Positions 57,024 through 63,877 of a stretch of DNA of 64,000 nucleotides are shown piece after piece. Origin of the DNA: Streptomyces sp. NBC_01454 (lineage in GTDB: Bacteria; Actinomycetota; Actinomycetes; Streptomycetales; Streptomycetaceae); the NCBI RefSeq assembly GCF_036227565.1, contig NZ_CP109460.1:682001-746000 (forward strand), read 5' to 3'. A program made the translations under genes and the position numbers. A model generated the notes under the pieces. The model saw only the letters and a program-made list of their open reading frames with translations. It was not told the origin of the DNA and made no database searches. Every line of letters starts with the position of its first letter. Positions within the stretch are counted from its first letter, which is position 1.

Positions 57024-57100
57024 GGCGGGATGCTAACCCGGCGGGTCGATCGGGCCGGCGGTGGGGCGCAGATCCCTGTCGACTGCCCGGCGCAGCAGTG

Positions 57101-57128
57101 CGGCCCCCGCCCGTTCGGGCGGGGGCCG
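57101..57128 (-). terminator. 12-bp stem terminator
   Basis: CGGCCCCCGCCC (57101-57112) pairs with 57117-57128, loop GTTC. It follows the toxin-like gene that stops at 57143. Confidence 0.8.
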
Positions 57129-57142
57129 TCGCCGTGGGGCTG

Positions 57143-57382
57143 TCAGCCTGCGTAGTTGAGCTGTACGAGGGTGATGTCGCTGTCGCCGATGAGGATGACT
57201 CCAGCGATCCGGCCGCGGGCGATGGTGCGCATGATGCCGTCGTCGATGCCGTAGGGCTCGGAGTGGGCGAGCGGGTCGGCCATGGCCTCGAGGAGGCAGG
57301 TCGATAAGTCGGCGCGGGCCTGGTCTGGCAGGGCCTTGAAGGCGGCGTGGAGGGCCGGGTCGAGGTGGAGCCGGTAGGTCAC
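57143..57382 (-). CDS. RelE/ParE-like toxin candidate
   Basis: 79 residues: an N-terminal strand and two helices (YRLHLDPALHAAFKALPDQA, RADLSTCLLEAMADPL), then strands ending GRIAGVILIGDSDITLVQLN. Size and topology match RelE/ParE ribosome-dependent or gyrase toxins, though the catalytic residues of active RelE are not obvious. It overlaps the preceding gene by ATGA, and the pair is flanked by its own promoter repeats and terminator. Confidence 0.55.
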   Translation of the reverse strand: MTYRLHLDPALHAAFKALPDQARADLSTCLLEAMADPLAHSEPYGIDDGIMRTIARGRIAGVILIGDSDITLVQLNYAG

Positions 57383-57678
57383 GCGGCGCCCCTGCGGCTG
57401 GTGTCGGCTGCGGCGGAGCGGAGTTCGTCCGGGGTCACGTCGATGAGGCTAGCGGTGTAGCTGGCCGGGGGGTGGCCGTTTGCTCGGACGAGGGTGCGGA
57501 GGTGTTCGAGGCGGTCGCGGCCGGCTTCGAAGTCTTCGATGAATTCGACCCAGCGTTCGAGGGTTGCGGGGAGTTCACGCACGTTGGTGAAGGTGGCTTC
57601 GCGCATGAACTGAGCGCGTAGCTCGGAGTGTGGGAGGGCGTGGGCGATGCTGTCGACGGTCCACGGTCCGGTGCTCAT
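57379..57678 (-). CDS. Antitoxin candidate
   Basis: 99 residues, GGGAGGA before the ATG. Helical: HSELRAQFMREATFTNVREL, ATLERWVEFIEDFEAGRDRL, then a polar C-terminus with PDELRSAAADTSRR. It precedes and overlaps the RelE-like gene, the typical antitoxin-toxin order. Confidence 0.5.
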   Translation of the reverse strand: MSTGPWTVDSIAHALPHSELRAQFMREATFTNVRELPATLERWVEFIEDFEAGRDRLEHLRTLVRANGHPPASYTASLIDVTPDELRSAAADTSRRGAA

Positions 57679-57701
57679 CGGGTCCTCCCACGCGGCGGCT
57701 T

Positions 57702-57765
57702 GCGTGATCCTCGTGAATCACGTAACTCGGGCCCAACCGTAGCGAATCTGGTACCACTCTGGTAC
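57702..57765 (-). promoter_or_regulatory. Repeats upstream of toxin-antitoxin-like pair
   Basis: TCTGGTAC occurs twice with an 11-bp period (57747-57754 and 57758-57765), and an inverted repeat CGTGAT...ATCACG lies at 57702-57721, all within 90 bp upstream of the antitoxin candidate. These are suitable sites for autoregulation. Confidence 0.5.
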
Positions 57766-57838
57766 TGCATCGCCAACCTCGCGCCGCGCCTAGCGAGGGA
57801 TCTTCCCGCGGATCCCTATCGCCGAACAGCCGCGCGAA

Positions 57839-57867
57839 AGCCCCGCCCGATCATGCTGGGCGGGGTT
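57839..57867 (-). terminator. Terminator of small membrane gene
   Basis: Arms around CCCCGCCC (57841-57848) and GGGCGGGG (57858-57865) with a 9-nt loop; TTT follows on the minus strand. Confidence 0.75.
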
Positions 57868-57889
57868 GACGGGCGACTTTGGAGGCTGG

Positions 57890-58093
57890 CTACTTCTGTC
57901 GAATCCTGCACGCCTCGACAAAGATCTCCTTGGCCTTTGCTGCGATCTGCACTGCGTCCTTCCCGAGTAGAGCCTGGCGGATCAGGCCGGCAACGGTCTT
58001 CAGCGCCAGAAGCTTGTACGTGAGGACCATGGCGAGGTAGACGATCGTCGCGACGAGGACGGCGGGGGCGGCATTGCTGAGGTTGTTGAGCAT
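57890..58093 (-). CDS. Small membrane protein
   Basis: 67 residues with AAGGAG upstream. One transmembrane helix (about 9-33, PAVLVATIVYLAMVLTYKLL) and a basic helical tail (QIAAKAKEIFVEACRIRQK). It is monocistronic between terminators. The size resembles small type I toxins or membrane regulators, but no evidence decides. Confidence 0.6.
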   Translation of the reverse strand: MLNNLSNAAPAVLVATIVYLAMVLTYKLLALKTVAGLIRQALLGKDAVQIAAKAKEIFVEACRIRQK

Positions 58094-58115
58094 CGGTCTC
58101 CTTGAGGCAGTAGAA

Positions 58116-58199
58116 AACCCCCTTCCACCTGCACGAAGAGGGTTGATTGGGTTGCGGGTACAGCTGAGGCCTCATCGCTCATGTCGCGGATGAGGCCTC
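58116..58199 (-). terminator. Two successive hairpins
   Basis: GAGGCCTCATC (58166-58176) pairs with 58189-58199, and a second stem with one C-A mismatch (58116-58125 with 58135-58144) is followed by TTTTC on the minus strand. They end the operon that stops at 58222 and precede the small membrane gene. Confidence 0.7.
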
Positions 58200-58221
58200 G
58201 TGTTCGGGTGCCGATCGTGCG

Positions 58222-58719
58222 CTATCCGGACGCAGGCGCGGTGAGTTCGCCCGTGAGAAGGTGGTCTTGCCAGGCGGCTACGGCGTAGCCCTGCCATCGG
58301 GCGACGGGTGAGCCCCAGCCGCAGGCGCAGCGCAGGACGACTGCTTCATCGGTGTGCCGGTCCCAGCTGGGCCGGTGATGCTCCAGGAGCGGGGCATGGT
58401 CGGGGCAGATGTAGCCGGTGGCAACGGTGGGCCTGATCTGCTTCCACCCCTCACTGGACCAGTATTCCCGCACTGGCCCCCCGCCCAGGCTGGCGCCCAT
58501 GTCGAACTCGCGCAGGCAGCCCGGGTGCAGGCAGTGCCGCAGGATGGGCTGCCGGTTGAAGGCGTCTACCTCTTCGTCACGCACCGCGGACTCGAAGGCG
58601 TCGACGAGCTTGTTGGCGTGCGCTTCGACCACCGGGTTCGGGCAGTCCTTGAACGCGGCCAGGGTGAGATCGAGGACTGCTTCCCGGGCCTGCTGGACAG
58701 GCGACTCCTGGTCGGGCAT
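58222..58719 (-). CDS. Zinc-binding protein
   Basis: 165 residues from ATG 58719 with AAGGGGG upstream. Three metal-type clusters: HCLHPGCLREF, YICPDHAPLLEHH and LRCACGWGS (about residues 60-70, 105-117 and 130-138). The C-terminal CACGWGSPVARWQGYAVAAW pattern is common in small Streptomyces proteins. Function unknown. Confidence 0.6.
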   Translation of the reverse strand: MPDQESPVQQAREAVLDLTLAAFKDCPNPVVEAHANKLVDAFESAVRDEEVDAFNRQPILRHCLHPGCLREFDMGASLGGGPVREYWSSEGWKQIRPTVATGYICPDHAPLLEHHRPSWDRHTDEAVVLRCACGWGSPVARWQGYAVAAWQDHLLTGELTAPASG

Positions 58720-58982
58720 CACGCCCCCTTGTCGTGACAGCTGCACGGGCAGGGTGCACCGGTGAACTTGTTGTTCAGCCGGCACCGAGAGTGCAGCCGC
58801 CGGGCCCACCCGGTGGCGTCCGGGACATCCGCCGGCTCGACGCGGAGTGCGGTGTCGCAGGCGGTGGACAGGTACGGCGGCACGTTGATCGCGGCCAGGA
58901 TCTCGGCGGGCAGGAGTTCGCTGGTCGAGCCGGGAGCGTTGACGAATCCGGGCGTCAGGTTCGGGCCGGGGTCGTCGGTCAC
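58719..58982 (-). CDS. Small protein with Cys-rich tail
   Basis: 87 residues from a GTG at 58982, with GTGA coupling at the start and TGATG at the end. The tail CRLNNKFTGAPCPCSCHDKG carries four Cys and a His in a likely zinc site. Function unknown. Confidence 0.6.
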   Translation of the reverse strand: MTDDPGPNLTPGFVNAPGSTSELLPAEILAAINVPPYLSTACDTALRVEPADVPDATGWARRLHSRCRLNNKFTGAPCPCSCHDKGA

Positions 58983-59110
58983 TGCCGCTCCTCGGTGTCA
59001 ATGGGGTATGGGCAGGTGCAGCCCTGGTTTGTTCGGCAGCCGCAGGTGAACGTGGCGGCCGGCATGGGGCGGGTGCCGGCGTTGGCGCGTTGCCGCAGTT
59101 CGTCGGTCAC
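58979..59110 (-). CDS. Small Cys-rich protein
   Basis: 43 residues from a GTG at 59110 that overlaps the stop of the preceding gene (GTGA). CGCRTNQGCTCPYP holds four Cys. Very similar tail logic to its neighbour at 58719-58982. Function unknown. Confidence 0.55.
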   Translation of the reverse strand: MTDELRQRANAGTRPMPAATFTCGCRTNQGCTCPYPIDTEERQ

Positions 59111-59433
59111 AGCACCTCCTCGATGGTCGTGGTGATACGGCGAATCAGGCGATGCTGCATGTGCGGGAGTCGCTCGCGCTTCTCGGCGAGACGCCGCTCG
59201 GCCTTTGCCTGCTCGGCATAGTGGAAGCGAACGCCCAGGGTCTGCCATTCATCGCCGCCGATGCGGGACTCGACCCGATAGGTGATGGACTGCTCCACCT
59301 GGGGTGCGCCGCATTCGTCACCGCAGAATGCGTGCTCGCCCTCTGCGTGGGCCTGCCGCCGCTCGCACGGGCCGCAGGGCTCGCCGTCGGTGTGCTCGCG
59401 GGGGATGCAGTCGCTGTCGGTTGTACTGGCCAT
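59107..59433 (-). CDS. Zinc-binding small protein
   Basis: 108 residues from ATG 59433 with AAGGAG upstream. CGPCERRQAHAEGEHAFCGD and a following Cys form a His/Cys cluster (20-41); the rest is an alpha-beta tail (YRVESRIGGDEWQTLGVRFH, AERRLAEKRERLPH). Function unknown. Confidence 0.6.
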   Translation of the reverse strand: MASTTDSDCIPREHTDGEPCGPCERRQAHAEGEHAFCGDECGAPQVEQSITYRVESRIGGDEWQTLGVRFHYAEQAKAERRLAEKRERLPHMQHRLIRRITTTIEEVL

Positions 59434-59483
59434 GCTGCTGCTCCTTGTGGTGTGGGCCCGCCGCGGGGTGCGGCAGACCGGGG

Positions 59484-60158
59484 TCACAGGTCGTCGGTCC
59501 ACGTGTCGCCTGCGGCGTTGCGGTGGTTGTCGTGGGGCCCGATCTCGATGCACGGTTCGAAGGGGGCGGGGCCGATAGGCAGCAGGCCGGCCGAGCAGTG
59601 CGTGAGGGGACGGTCGGGTTCGGGTGTCCAGTACGGGGCGTCGGGCCCGTCGCTGGCGATGTGGACGTGGATGTTGCGCATGATGGAGACGATCAGGTCG
59701 GTGCGCTCCCCTTCGGCGAAGGTCGGCCGGTCGGCGCGGTGGATTTCGTCGGCGACGAGGTCCCGCACCTGTTGCTCAATCGCGGGCGGGACCGGGTCGC
59801 CGAGCCAGACGGTGGCCGGCTCGATGCGGGTGACGCTCGGCCCGTCCACGCTGTAGGCCCACAGGTCGCCGTCAGGGCTGCGGGCCTGGATGCGGCCGGC
59901 CACCGTGTGCGTAGCGCTGTGCACTTCAGCGAACGCAGTCAACTCCTCCTCGATCTCGTAGCCGTTGTACGCCTCGGTGGTGAGCGGCACGATCGCGGCA
60001 GCGGTGACGGTGCGGACCTGCCCAGTGGCGGTGTCCTCCACCGTCTCGTCGAGACGTAGCTTCAGATCCTGAAAGGCGACGGGACTGTTCTTGATCTCGG
60101 CCCAGGTGAGAGGCGGGTCAATCCGCACCTCACCAGACCAGCGGGACTCGTAGCCCAT
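59484..60158 (-). CDS. DUF6205-like protein
   Basis: 224 residues starting MGYESRWSGEVRIDPPLTWA, the N-terminal pattern I associate with DUF6205 in Streptomyces. A central beta-rich part (TVTAAAIVPLTTEAYNGYEI, THTVAGRIQARSPDGDLWAY) precedes a helical tail. Function unknown; common on mobile elements. Confidence 0.65.
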   Translation of the reverse strand: MGYESRWSGEVRIDPPLTWAEIKNSPVAFQDLKLRLDETVEDTATGQVRTVTAAAIVPLTTEAYNGYEIEEELTAFAEVHSATHTVAGRIQARSPDGDLWAYSVDGPSVTRIEPATVWLGDPVPPAIEQQVRDLVADEIHRADRPTFAEGERTDLIVSIMRNIHVHIASDGPDAPYWTPEPDRPLTHCSAGLLPIGPAPFEPCIEIGPHDNHRNAAGDTWTDDL

Positions 60159-60174
60159 GGGGATACTCCTTCGG

Positions 60175-60525
60175 TCAGGCGTCGGGGTCGACTTGGGGGT
60201 GGGTGAACCGGACCGGCATACCGAGCGACCGGGCGTAGGCGATCTCGGCGCGGGTCGAGTCCCCGATGTAGTCCCCGACGACCAGCACCTCGTCTGCGAG
60301 GCGGATCTTCGCCCGGTGCAGGGAGTCCAGCCGCACCTTCCCCGCCTCCGCCTCGTCCGGATCGGCCCACAGCGGGTGCGGCTCCTTCATGTTGCAGCCG
60401 GGCTTGATGACGATGCGGCCGGCCCAAGTCAGGTCGCGGTCAGCGTCGGCCATCTCGCGCATGAAGCGGGTGCTACCGCAGATGGCGACGATGGTCGGGG
60501 TGTCGGGCGGCTCGGGATAGGACAC
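60175..60525 (-). CDS. Deoxyribosyltransferase-like protein (DUF4406 type)
   Basis: 116 residues. IVAICGSTRFMREM at the start, LDSLHRAKIRLADEVLVVGD and IGDSTRAEIAYARSLGMPV later correspond to the nucleoside 2-deoxyribosyltransferase-like fold, including the GSTRF loop and the conserved Asp/Glu of DSTRAE. Proteins of this class hydrolyse or exchange deoxynucleotide bases, or act as small-molecule sensors. As phage or element cargo it might change nucleotide pools; that is inference. Confidence 0.75.
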   Translation of the reverse strand: MSYPEPPDTPTIVAICGSTRFMREMADADRDLTWAGRIVIKPGCNMKEPHPLWADPDEAEAGKVRLDSLHRAKIRLADEVLVVGDYIGDSTRAEIAYARSLGMPVRFTHPQVDPDA

Positions 60526-60543
60526 GGGCGGTTCTCCTTCGGG

Positions 60544-60612
60544 TTAGGTGTTGCAGGCTGCCCGGCGGGCGAGTACCTGGGCCTTGATCTGCCGGCTGGA
60601 GGCTGCGGTCAC
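60544..60612 (-). CDS. Possible 22-residue peptide
   Basis: GTG at 60612 in a GTGA overlap with the preceding stop, reading VTAASSRQIKAQVLARRAAC then NT. Only the coupling and basic composition support it. Confidence 0.35.
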   Translation of the reverse strand: MTAASSRQIKAQVLARRAACNT

Positions 60613-60854
60613 CACGTCGGCTCCTCATAGGCCTGCCGGGTGTGGCGGGATGACCACCACCGTTCGTCGACCTCCGGGTTGTCGGGGTCGGGCCGTCGGG
60701 AGATGTTGGCGCCGGTGCGCACGAGGTACTCGTAGTCGCCGTGCCGGTCCGGGCCCTCGACACGGACGATGACGCCGGTGCCGCCGGGCAGGGTGCGGGC
60801 CCAGATCTGGCCGCCGTGGAAGACGCGGGTGCCGGGGTCGAGACGGGTGGTCAT
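60609..60854 (-). CDS. Small beta-rich protein
   Basis: 81 residues, starting in a TGATG overlap. TRVFHGGQIWARTLPGGTGV and DYEYLVRTGANISRRPDPDN look like a small barrel (SH3- or KOW-like). Common small protein of Streptomyces elements; function unknown. Confidence 0.6.
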   Translation of the reverse strand: MTTRLDPGTRVFHGGQIWARTLPGGTGVIVRVEGPDRHGDYEYLVRTGANISRRPDPDNPEVDERWWSSRHTRQAYEEPTW

Positions 60855-61144
60855 CACGCACCCTCAGCTACGGCGACTGGCCGGTACTGCTCGACGAGTT
60901 CGCGAATCCACGGCTCCCACAGGTCCGGCTCCTCGATGTGGGTGTGAAGCGTGTCCGTCGTGGTGAGAATGCTGATCGCGGTCACCTCGCTGTCGCGGTA
61001 GGCGATGCGCACGCCGGTGGCCGTGAAGGTCTCCGGGCTGTGCAGGTATCCGGCCTCTACCGGCGGAGCGCCGGAGACGGACACGATCACTTCGTAGGTT
61101 CGGGACTCTGCGGTGATGCTGCTGGTGATTCCGATGCTGGTCAC
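60854..61144 (-). CDS. Small beta protein
   Basis: 96 residues from a GTG at 61144 with GGAGAAG upstream. Beta-rich (ESRTYEVIVSVSGAPPVEAG, VRIAYRDSEVTAISILTTTD) with a helical end. No family recognised. Confidence 0.55.
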   Translation of the reverse strand: MTSIGITSSITAESRTYEVIVSVSGAPPVEAGYLHSPETFTATGVRIAYRDSEVTAISILTTTDTLHTHIEEPDLWEPWIRELVEQYRPVAVAEGA

Positions 61145-61167
61145 GGTGCTTCTCCTCGAGGTGGGTG

Positions 61168-61190
61168 GCCCGCCCCAGACCGGGGCGGGC
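61168..61190 (-). terminator. 9-bp stem hairpin
   Basis: GCCCGCCCC (61168-61176) pairs with GGGGCGGGC (61182-61190), loop AGACC, between two minus-strand genes. Confidence 0.65.
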
Positions 61191-61197
61191 GCGGGGT

Positions 61198-61329
61198 TCA
61201 TGCGGCTTCGGCGTCGTCGTAGTCGTCGGGGTCCGGGTCGTGGCCGTAGCGGTCGGCCCAATAACGCTCGTCGTCCCGGGCGACCTCACGTATCGACGGC
61301 TCCGGGAAGAGCGGGACCGGGGCGGTCAT
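61198..61329 (-). CDS. Small acidic protein
   Basis: 43 residues from ATG 61329 (ATGA overlap): MTAPVPLFPEPSIREVARDD then ADRYGHDPDPDDYDDAEAA. Very acidic tail. Function unknown. Confidence 0.5.
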   Translation of the reverse strand: MTAPVPLFPEPSIREVARDDERYWADRYGHDPDPDDYDDAEAA

Positions 61330-61577
61330 CGAATGACCTCGGAGCGGGCGGCCTGCAACGCCTCCCGGTGGGCATCCATGGCCTCTTCGCGAGTGTCGCT
61401 GCGCACTTCGCCGGTGCCGATGATGTGCCTGCCGATGCGCTTGCCGGCGTGCCGACGGTCGGAGTGATCGTCGAAGACGACGGTGCTGTACCGCCGGTGC
61501 GCGATCTTGACTGTGGAGACGGTGAGCTTCTTACCGTCCTCGCGAACGGGGCTGGTGCGGACTTCCTGCGGGAACAC
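61326..61577 (-). CDS. Small basic protein
   Basis: 83 residues from a GTG at 61577 with AAGGAG upstream: VKIAHRRYSTVVFDDHSDRR and a helical end (EEAMDAHREALQAARSEVI). No family recognised. Confidence 0.55.
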   Translation of the reverse strand: MFPQEVRTSPVREDGKKLTVSTVKIAHRRYSTVVFDDHSDRRHAGKRIGRHIIGTGEVRSDTREEAMDAHREALQAARSEVIR

Positions 61578-61666
61578 GGCGGACTCCTTCGGGGTAGAGC
61601 GGGCGGGAAGCGGGAGGCAGGAGGGGCCGCCCCGCGGTGGGGGCTTGGGGCGGCGTGGAAGCTGCG

Positions 61667-62116
61667 TTAGGAATCACAGCGGGTGAGCCAGAAGCACCGT
61701 CCGTGCTCATCGCGGAAGGTTCGGCCAATCTCCCAGCCAGAGATGGAAGCCAGTTCGCTCCACGTCCAGCGGGCCGCAAGGGAAGCCCAGCCGTCTTCGG
61801 GCCGGTTCATCAGATGCGGCCGACCATCGGGATGGTCGACGCGAACCAGGACCCGGTCCGTCAGGGCGTCCAGAGTCCGAGGCGGGCGGCGCATGACAGG
61901 GCAGCCGCCGCAGTCTCCGGCGCTGACGCAAGGCCCGTAGCCGCCATAGCGAGCGCGCCGTGTGTCCAGAGACTCCCAGAAGTGCGTGAGGTCACGGGGT
62001 TGCAGGGCGCACTGATCCGAGGAGAGCCCGCCCATAGAGGCAAGGGACATGCGCGTCCAGCCCTGCCCGTCAGGGCCTCCGTTAGCCGGTGTTGGGACCG
62101 GAAGGTATATCGGCAT
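61667..62116 (-). CDS. Hypothetical protein with Cys/Trp-rich core
   Basis: 149 residues with AAGGAGAAG before the ATG. GYGPCVSAGDCGGCPVM (about 59-75) holds three Cys that could bind metal or iron-sulphur; the tail WELASISGWEIGRTF-like segment and WLTRCDS end the chain. No family recognised. Confidence 0.5.
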   Translation of the reverse strand: MPIYLPVPTPANGGPDGQGWTRMSLASMGGLSSDQCALQPRDLTHFWESLDTRRARYGGYGPCVSAGDCGGCPVMRRPPRTLDALTDRVLVRVDHPDGRPHLMNRPEDGWASLAARWTWSELASISGWEIGRTFRDEHGRCFWLTRCDS

Positions 62117-62126
62117 CGCTTCTCCT

Positions 62127-62315
62127 TCAGGCGCGGGGACGAATGGTGACGGTCTGATCGGCGCTGATGAACGCCTTGTCTCGCGTTCCGGGGTTGATGG
62201 TCACGTCGCCGAACTCGTCGACGACCAGCTCGCGAACGTGGAAGTCGCGGCGAGGGTCCGAGGTGATGACGTCGCCGCACTGCAGGTAGCGCGGGAAAAT
62301 TCGGATGTCGGTCAT
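62127..62315 (-). CDS. Small beta protein
   Basis: 62 residues from ATG 62315 with GAGGAGGCAG upstream: IRIFPRYLQCGDVITSDPRR then REL VVDEFGDVTINPG-type strands. Similar in style to the small barrel proteins at 60609 and 60854. Function unknown. Confidence 0.6.
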   Translation of the reverse strand: MTDIRIFPRYLQCGDVITSDPRRDFHVRELVVDEFGDVTINPGTRDKAFISADQTVTIRPRA

Positions 62316-62325
62316 AACTGCCTCC

Positions 62326-62379
62326 TCATGCGGCGGTGGGGATGGCGAGCAGGTCGAGGAACGTCCCGCGGGCGGCCAC
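62326..62379 (-). CDS. Possible 17-residue peptide
   Basis: GTG at 62379 with GGAG upstream, coding VAARGTFLDLLAIPTAA, ending 10 nt before the next start. A hydrophobic peptide that may be a coupling leader or chance. Confidence 0.3.
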   Translation of the reverse strand: MAARGTFLDLLAIPTAA

Positions 62380-62395
62380 GGTCGGCTCCGGGGTT

Positions 62396-62779
62396 CTAGG
62401 CCGCCTCCGCGAACTGGGCCTGGACGAGATGCCGGGTGCGCCCGTAGGAGGCGAGGCCGGCGAACAGGGCCGGGTCGGCGGGCCGGTAGACGTGGACGTG
62501 GATCCAGCGGCCGGTGGTGCGGTGCTGCGCCCACACCCGGATCGCGTCGGCGCCCAGGTGCGCGGCCCGGTAGGCCTTGGCTACGTGGCGGCCAAACCAC
62601 GACCGCTGACCGTCGGGAAGGTCCGCGCCGAGCCGGTCCAGCAGATCCCCCGTGCGCACCAACCGGCCCGCAGCGACCAGGGCGGCGACCTCGCCGGAGA
62701 GGGCCGTGAAGCGGAGGTGCCGGCTGGTGGTGAGAGCGGCGGCGATCGTGCGGCGGATGGCGGTGACGGTGCGGTACAT
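62396..62779 (-). CDS. Small basic protein
   Basis: 127 residues from ATG 62779 with AAGGGGG upstream. Basic and helical at first (TVTAIRRTIAAALTTSRHLR), later RHVAKAYRAAHLGADAIRVW and RWIHVHVYRPADPALFAGLA. No family recognised. Confidence 0.55.
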   Translation of the reverse strand: MYRTVTAIRRTIAAALTTSRHLRFTALSGEVAALVAAGRLVRTGDLLDRLGADLPDGQRSWFGRHVAKAYRAAHLGADAIRVWAQHRTTGRWIHVHVYRPADPALFAGLASYGRTRHLVQAQFAEAA

Positions 62780-62818
62780 GGGTCCCCCTTGACGCGGATG
62801 TGCAGGTGGTGACGCAGG

Positions 62819-62841
62819 GCCCGGCCCGCGAAGGGCCGGGC
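62819..62841 (-). terminator. 9-bp stem terminator
   Basis: GCCCGGCCC (62819-62827) pairs with GGGCCGGGC (62833-62841), loop GCGAA. It follows the gene ending at 62848. Confidence 0.7.
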
Positions 62842-62847
62842 TGCGAG

Positions 62848-63261
62848 TCAGGCGGCGCGCCCCATTCGCCCGAGGAGTGCGGCTGCGATGGTCGCGGCTT
62901 CGGCGGGGCTGTGGTCGCGGAGGTAGGCGAGCATCACTGTCTCTGCGCGGGCGATCGTCCACTGGTTGGCCTTGGCGACCTCGTTGGCCTTGGCCTCGAA
63001 GGCTGCCAGGACGTCTGCATCTGTGGCGCCCTCAGCCTCAACCTCGGCCTCTTCGGCGGGGGCGTGGGCGGTGATGGCCGCCTCTACGTCCTCTTGGTCG
63101 ACGTACATGCCGAGCCAGTCCAGGCCGTCCCACACGTGGTAAGCGGCGGGCATGCGCTCGACCTTGTAGGTCTTGGCGTCCAACGTGACAGCCCAGCGAT
63201 TGGCGCTGGCGTAGGGGCGCAGTCGGCGGTCAGTCTCGTCAGTCCACGTGATGGCGTTCAT
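62848..63261 (-). CDS. Hypothetical protein at start of minus operon
   Basis: 137 residues from ATG 63261 with AGGGGAGA upstream. Beta-rich start (WAVTLDAKTYKVERMPAAYH, WDGLDWLGMYVDQEDVEA), acidic middle (EEAEVEAEGATDADVL), helical end. First gene of the right-hand minus run; its promoter region holds an 11-bp inverted repeat shared with the divergent HTH gene. Confidence 0.6.
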   Translation of the reverse strand: MNAITWTDETDRRLRPYASANRWAVTLDAKTYKVERMPAAYHVWDGLDWLGMYVDQEDVEAAITAHAPAEEAEVEAEGATDADVLAAFEAKANEVAKANQWTIARAETVMLAYLRDHSPAEAATIAAALLGRMGRAA

Positions 63262-63341
63262 ATCCGTCTCCCCTGCGGTTGGTGCGCTTGGCGATGACTC
63301 CATCATGCACCCCTACGCGTTGGGATGCAATAGCCATACAC

Positions 63342-63375
63342 GTAGCCCTACATGATCCTTTGCGTGTAGGGCTAC
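63342..63375. promoter_or_regulatory. 11-bp inverted repeat in divergent promoter
   Basis: GTAGCCCTACA (63342-63352) and TGTAGGGCTAC (63365-63375) are exact complements with a 12-nt spacer, between the minus-strand gene starting at 63261 and the + strand HTH-like gene at 63420. A likely operator for that protein. Confidence 0.7.
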
Positions 63376-63419
63376 CCACTGCACTACCCATCGCCCCGAT
63401 GACGTGCGACCATGACCCC

Positions 63420-63707
63420 ATGACCAGCGACTGGACCCCCGACGACGAAACGGCCCGCACCTTCAGCCGCTACCGGAAAGCCCTGCTGACCGAACGCGAG
63501 CTGAAGCCCACCGTTCGCGAGCTCGCCGTAGCGGAACTCCGCAACGGCGCCACCGCCGCACAACTCTCGGACGCCACAGGCATGACCCCCGAGGTCTTCC
63601 GCCGCCTCGCCCGCGAGCACGACATCCCGGTAGCCGAGAAGTACCGAAGCCGCGCCGAGCTGTTCCGCGCCCGCACCGCAGCCGACAAGGCCACTGGCGA
63701 CGCCTGA
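63420..63707 (+). CDS. HTH regulator candidate
   Basis: 95 residues from ATG 63420 (63399 also possible). A helix-turn-helix pattern at about 29-62: VRELAVAELRNGATAAQLSD then TGMTPEVFRRLAREHDIP. Basic C-terminus. Divergent from the small-gene operon and next to the 11-bp inverted repeat, so it may repress both directions. Confidence 0.6.
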   Translation: MTSDWTPDDETARTFSRYRKALLTERELKPTVRELAVAELRNGATAAQLSDATGMTPEVFRRLAREHDIPVAEKYRSRAELFRARTAADKATGDA

Positions 63708-63719
63708 CCTGCCCCACCC

Positions 63720-63750
63720 GAGCCGCACGCCACCGATCGGCGTGCGGCTC
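63720..63750. terminator. 12-bp stem bidirectional terminator
   Basis: GAGCCGCACGCC (63720-63731) pairs perfectly with 63739-63750, loop ACCGATC, between convergent genes. Confidence 0.85.
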
Positions 63751-63763
63751 TCGCATGCCCCGG

Positions 63764-63877
63764 TCACGGCCGGCCGTGTGCTACGGGCGCCCGTATCTCC
63801 AGCCGCACCGGCGCGACGATCGGGCCGAGCACCATGTAGGCGAACAGGCTGGCCAGCAGCGCGCAGATCGCCCTCAC
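63764..63877 (-). CDS. Small membrane peptide
   Basis: 37 residues from a GTG at 63877, overlapping the previous stop by GTGA. One hydrophobic helix (AICALLASLFAYMVLGPIVA) and a short basic tail. Function unknown. Confidence 0.5.
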   Translation of the reverse strand: MRAICALLASLFAYMVLGPIVAPVRLEIRAPVAHGRP

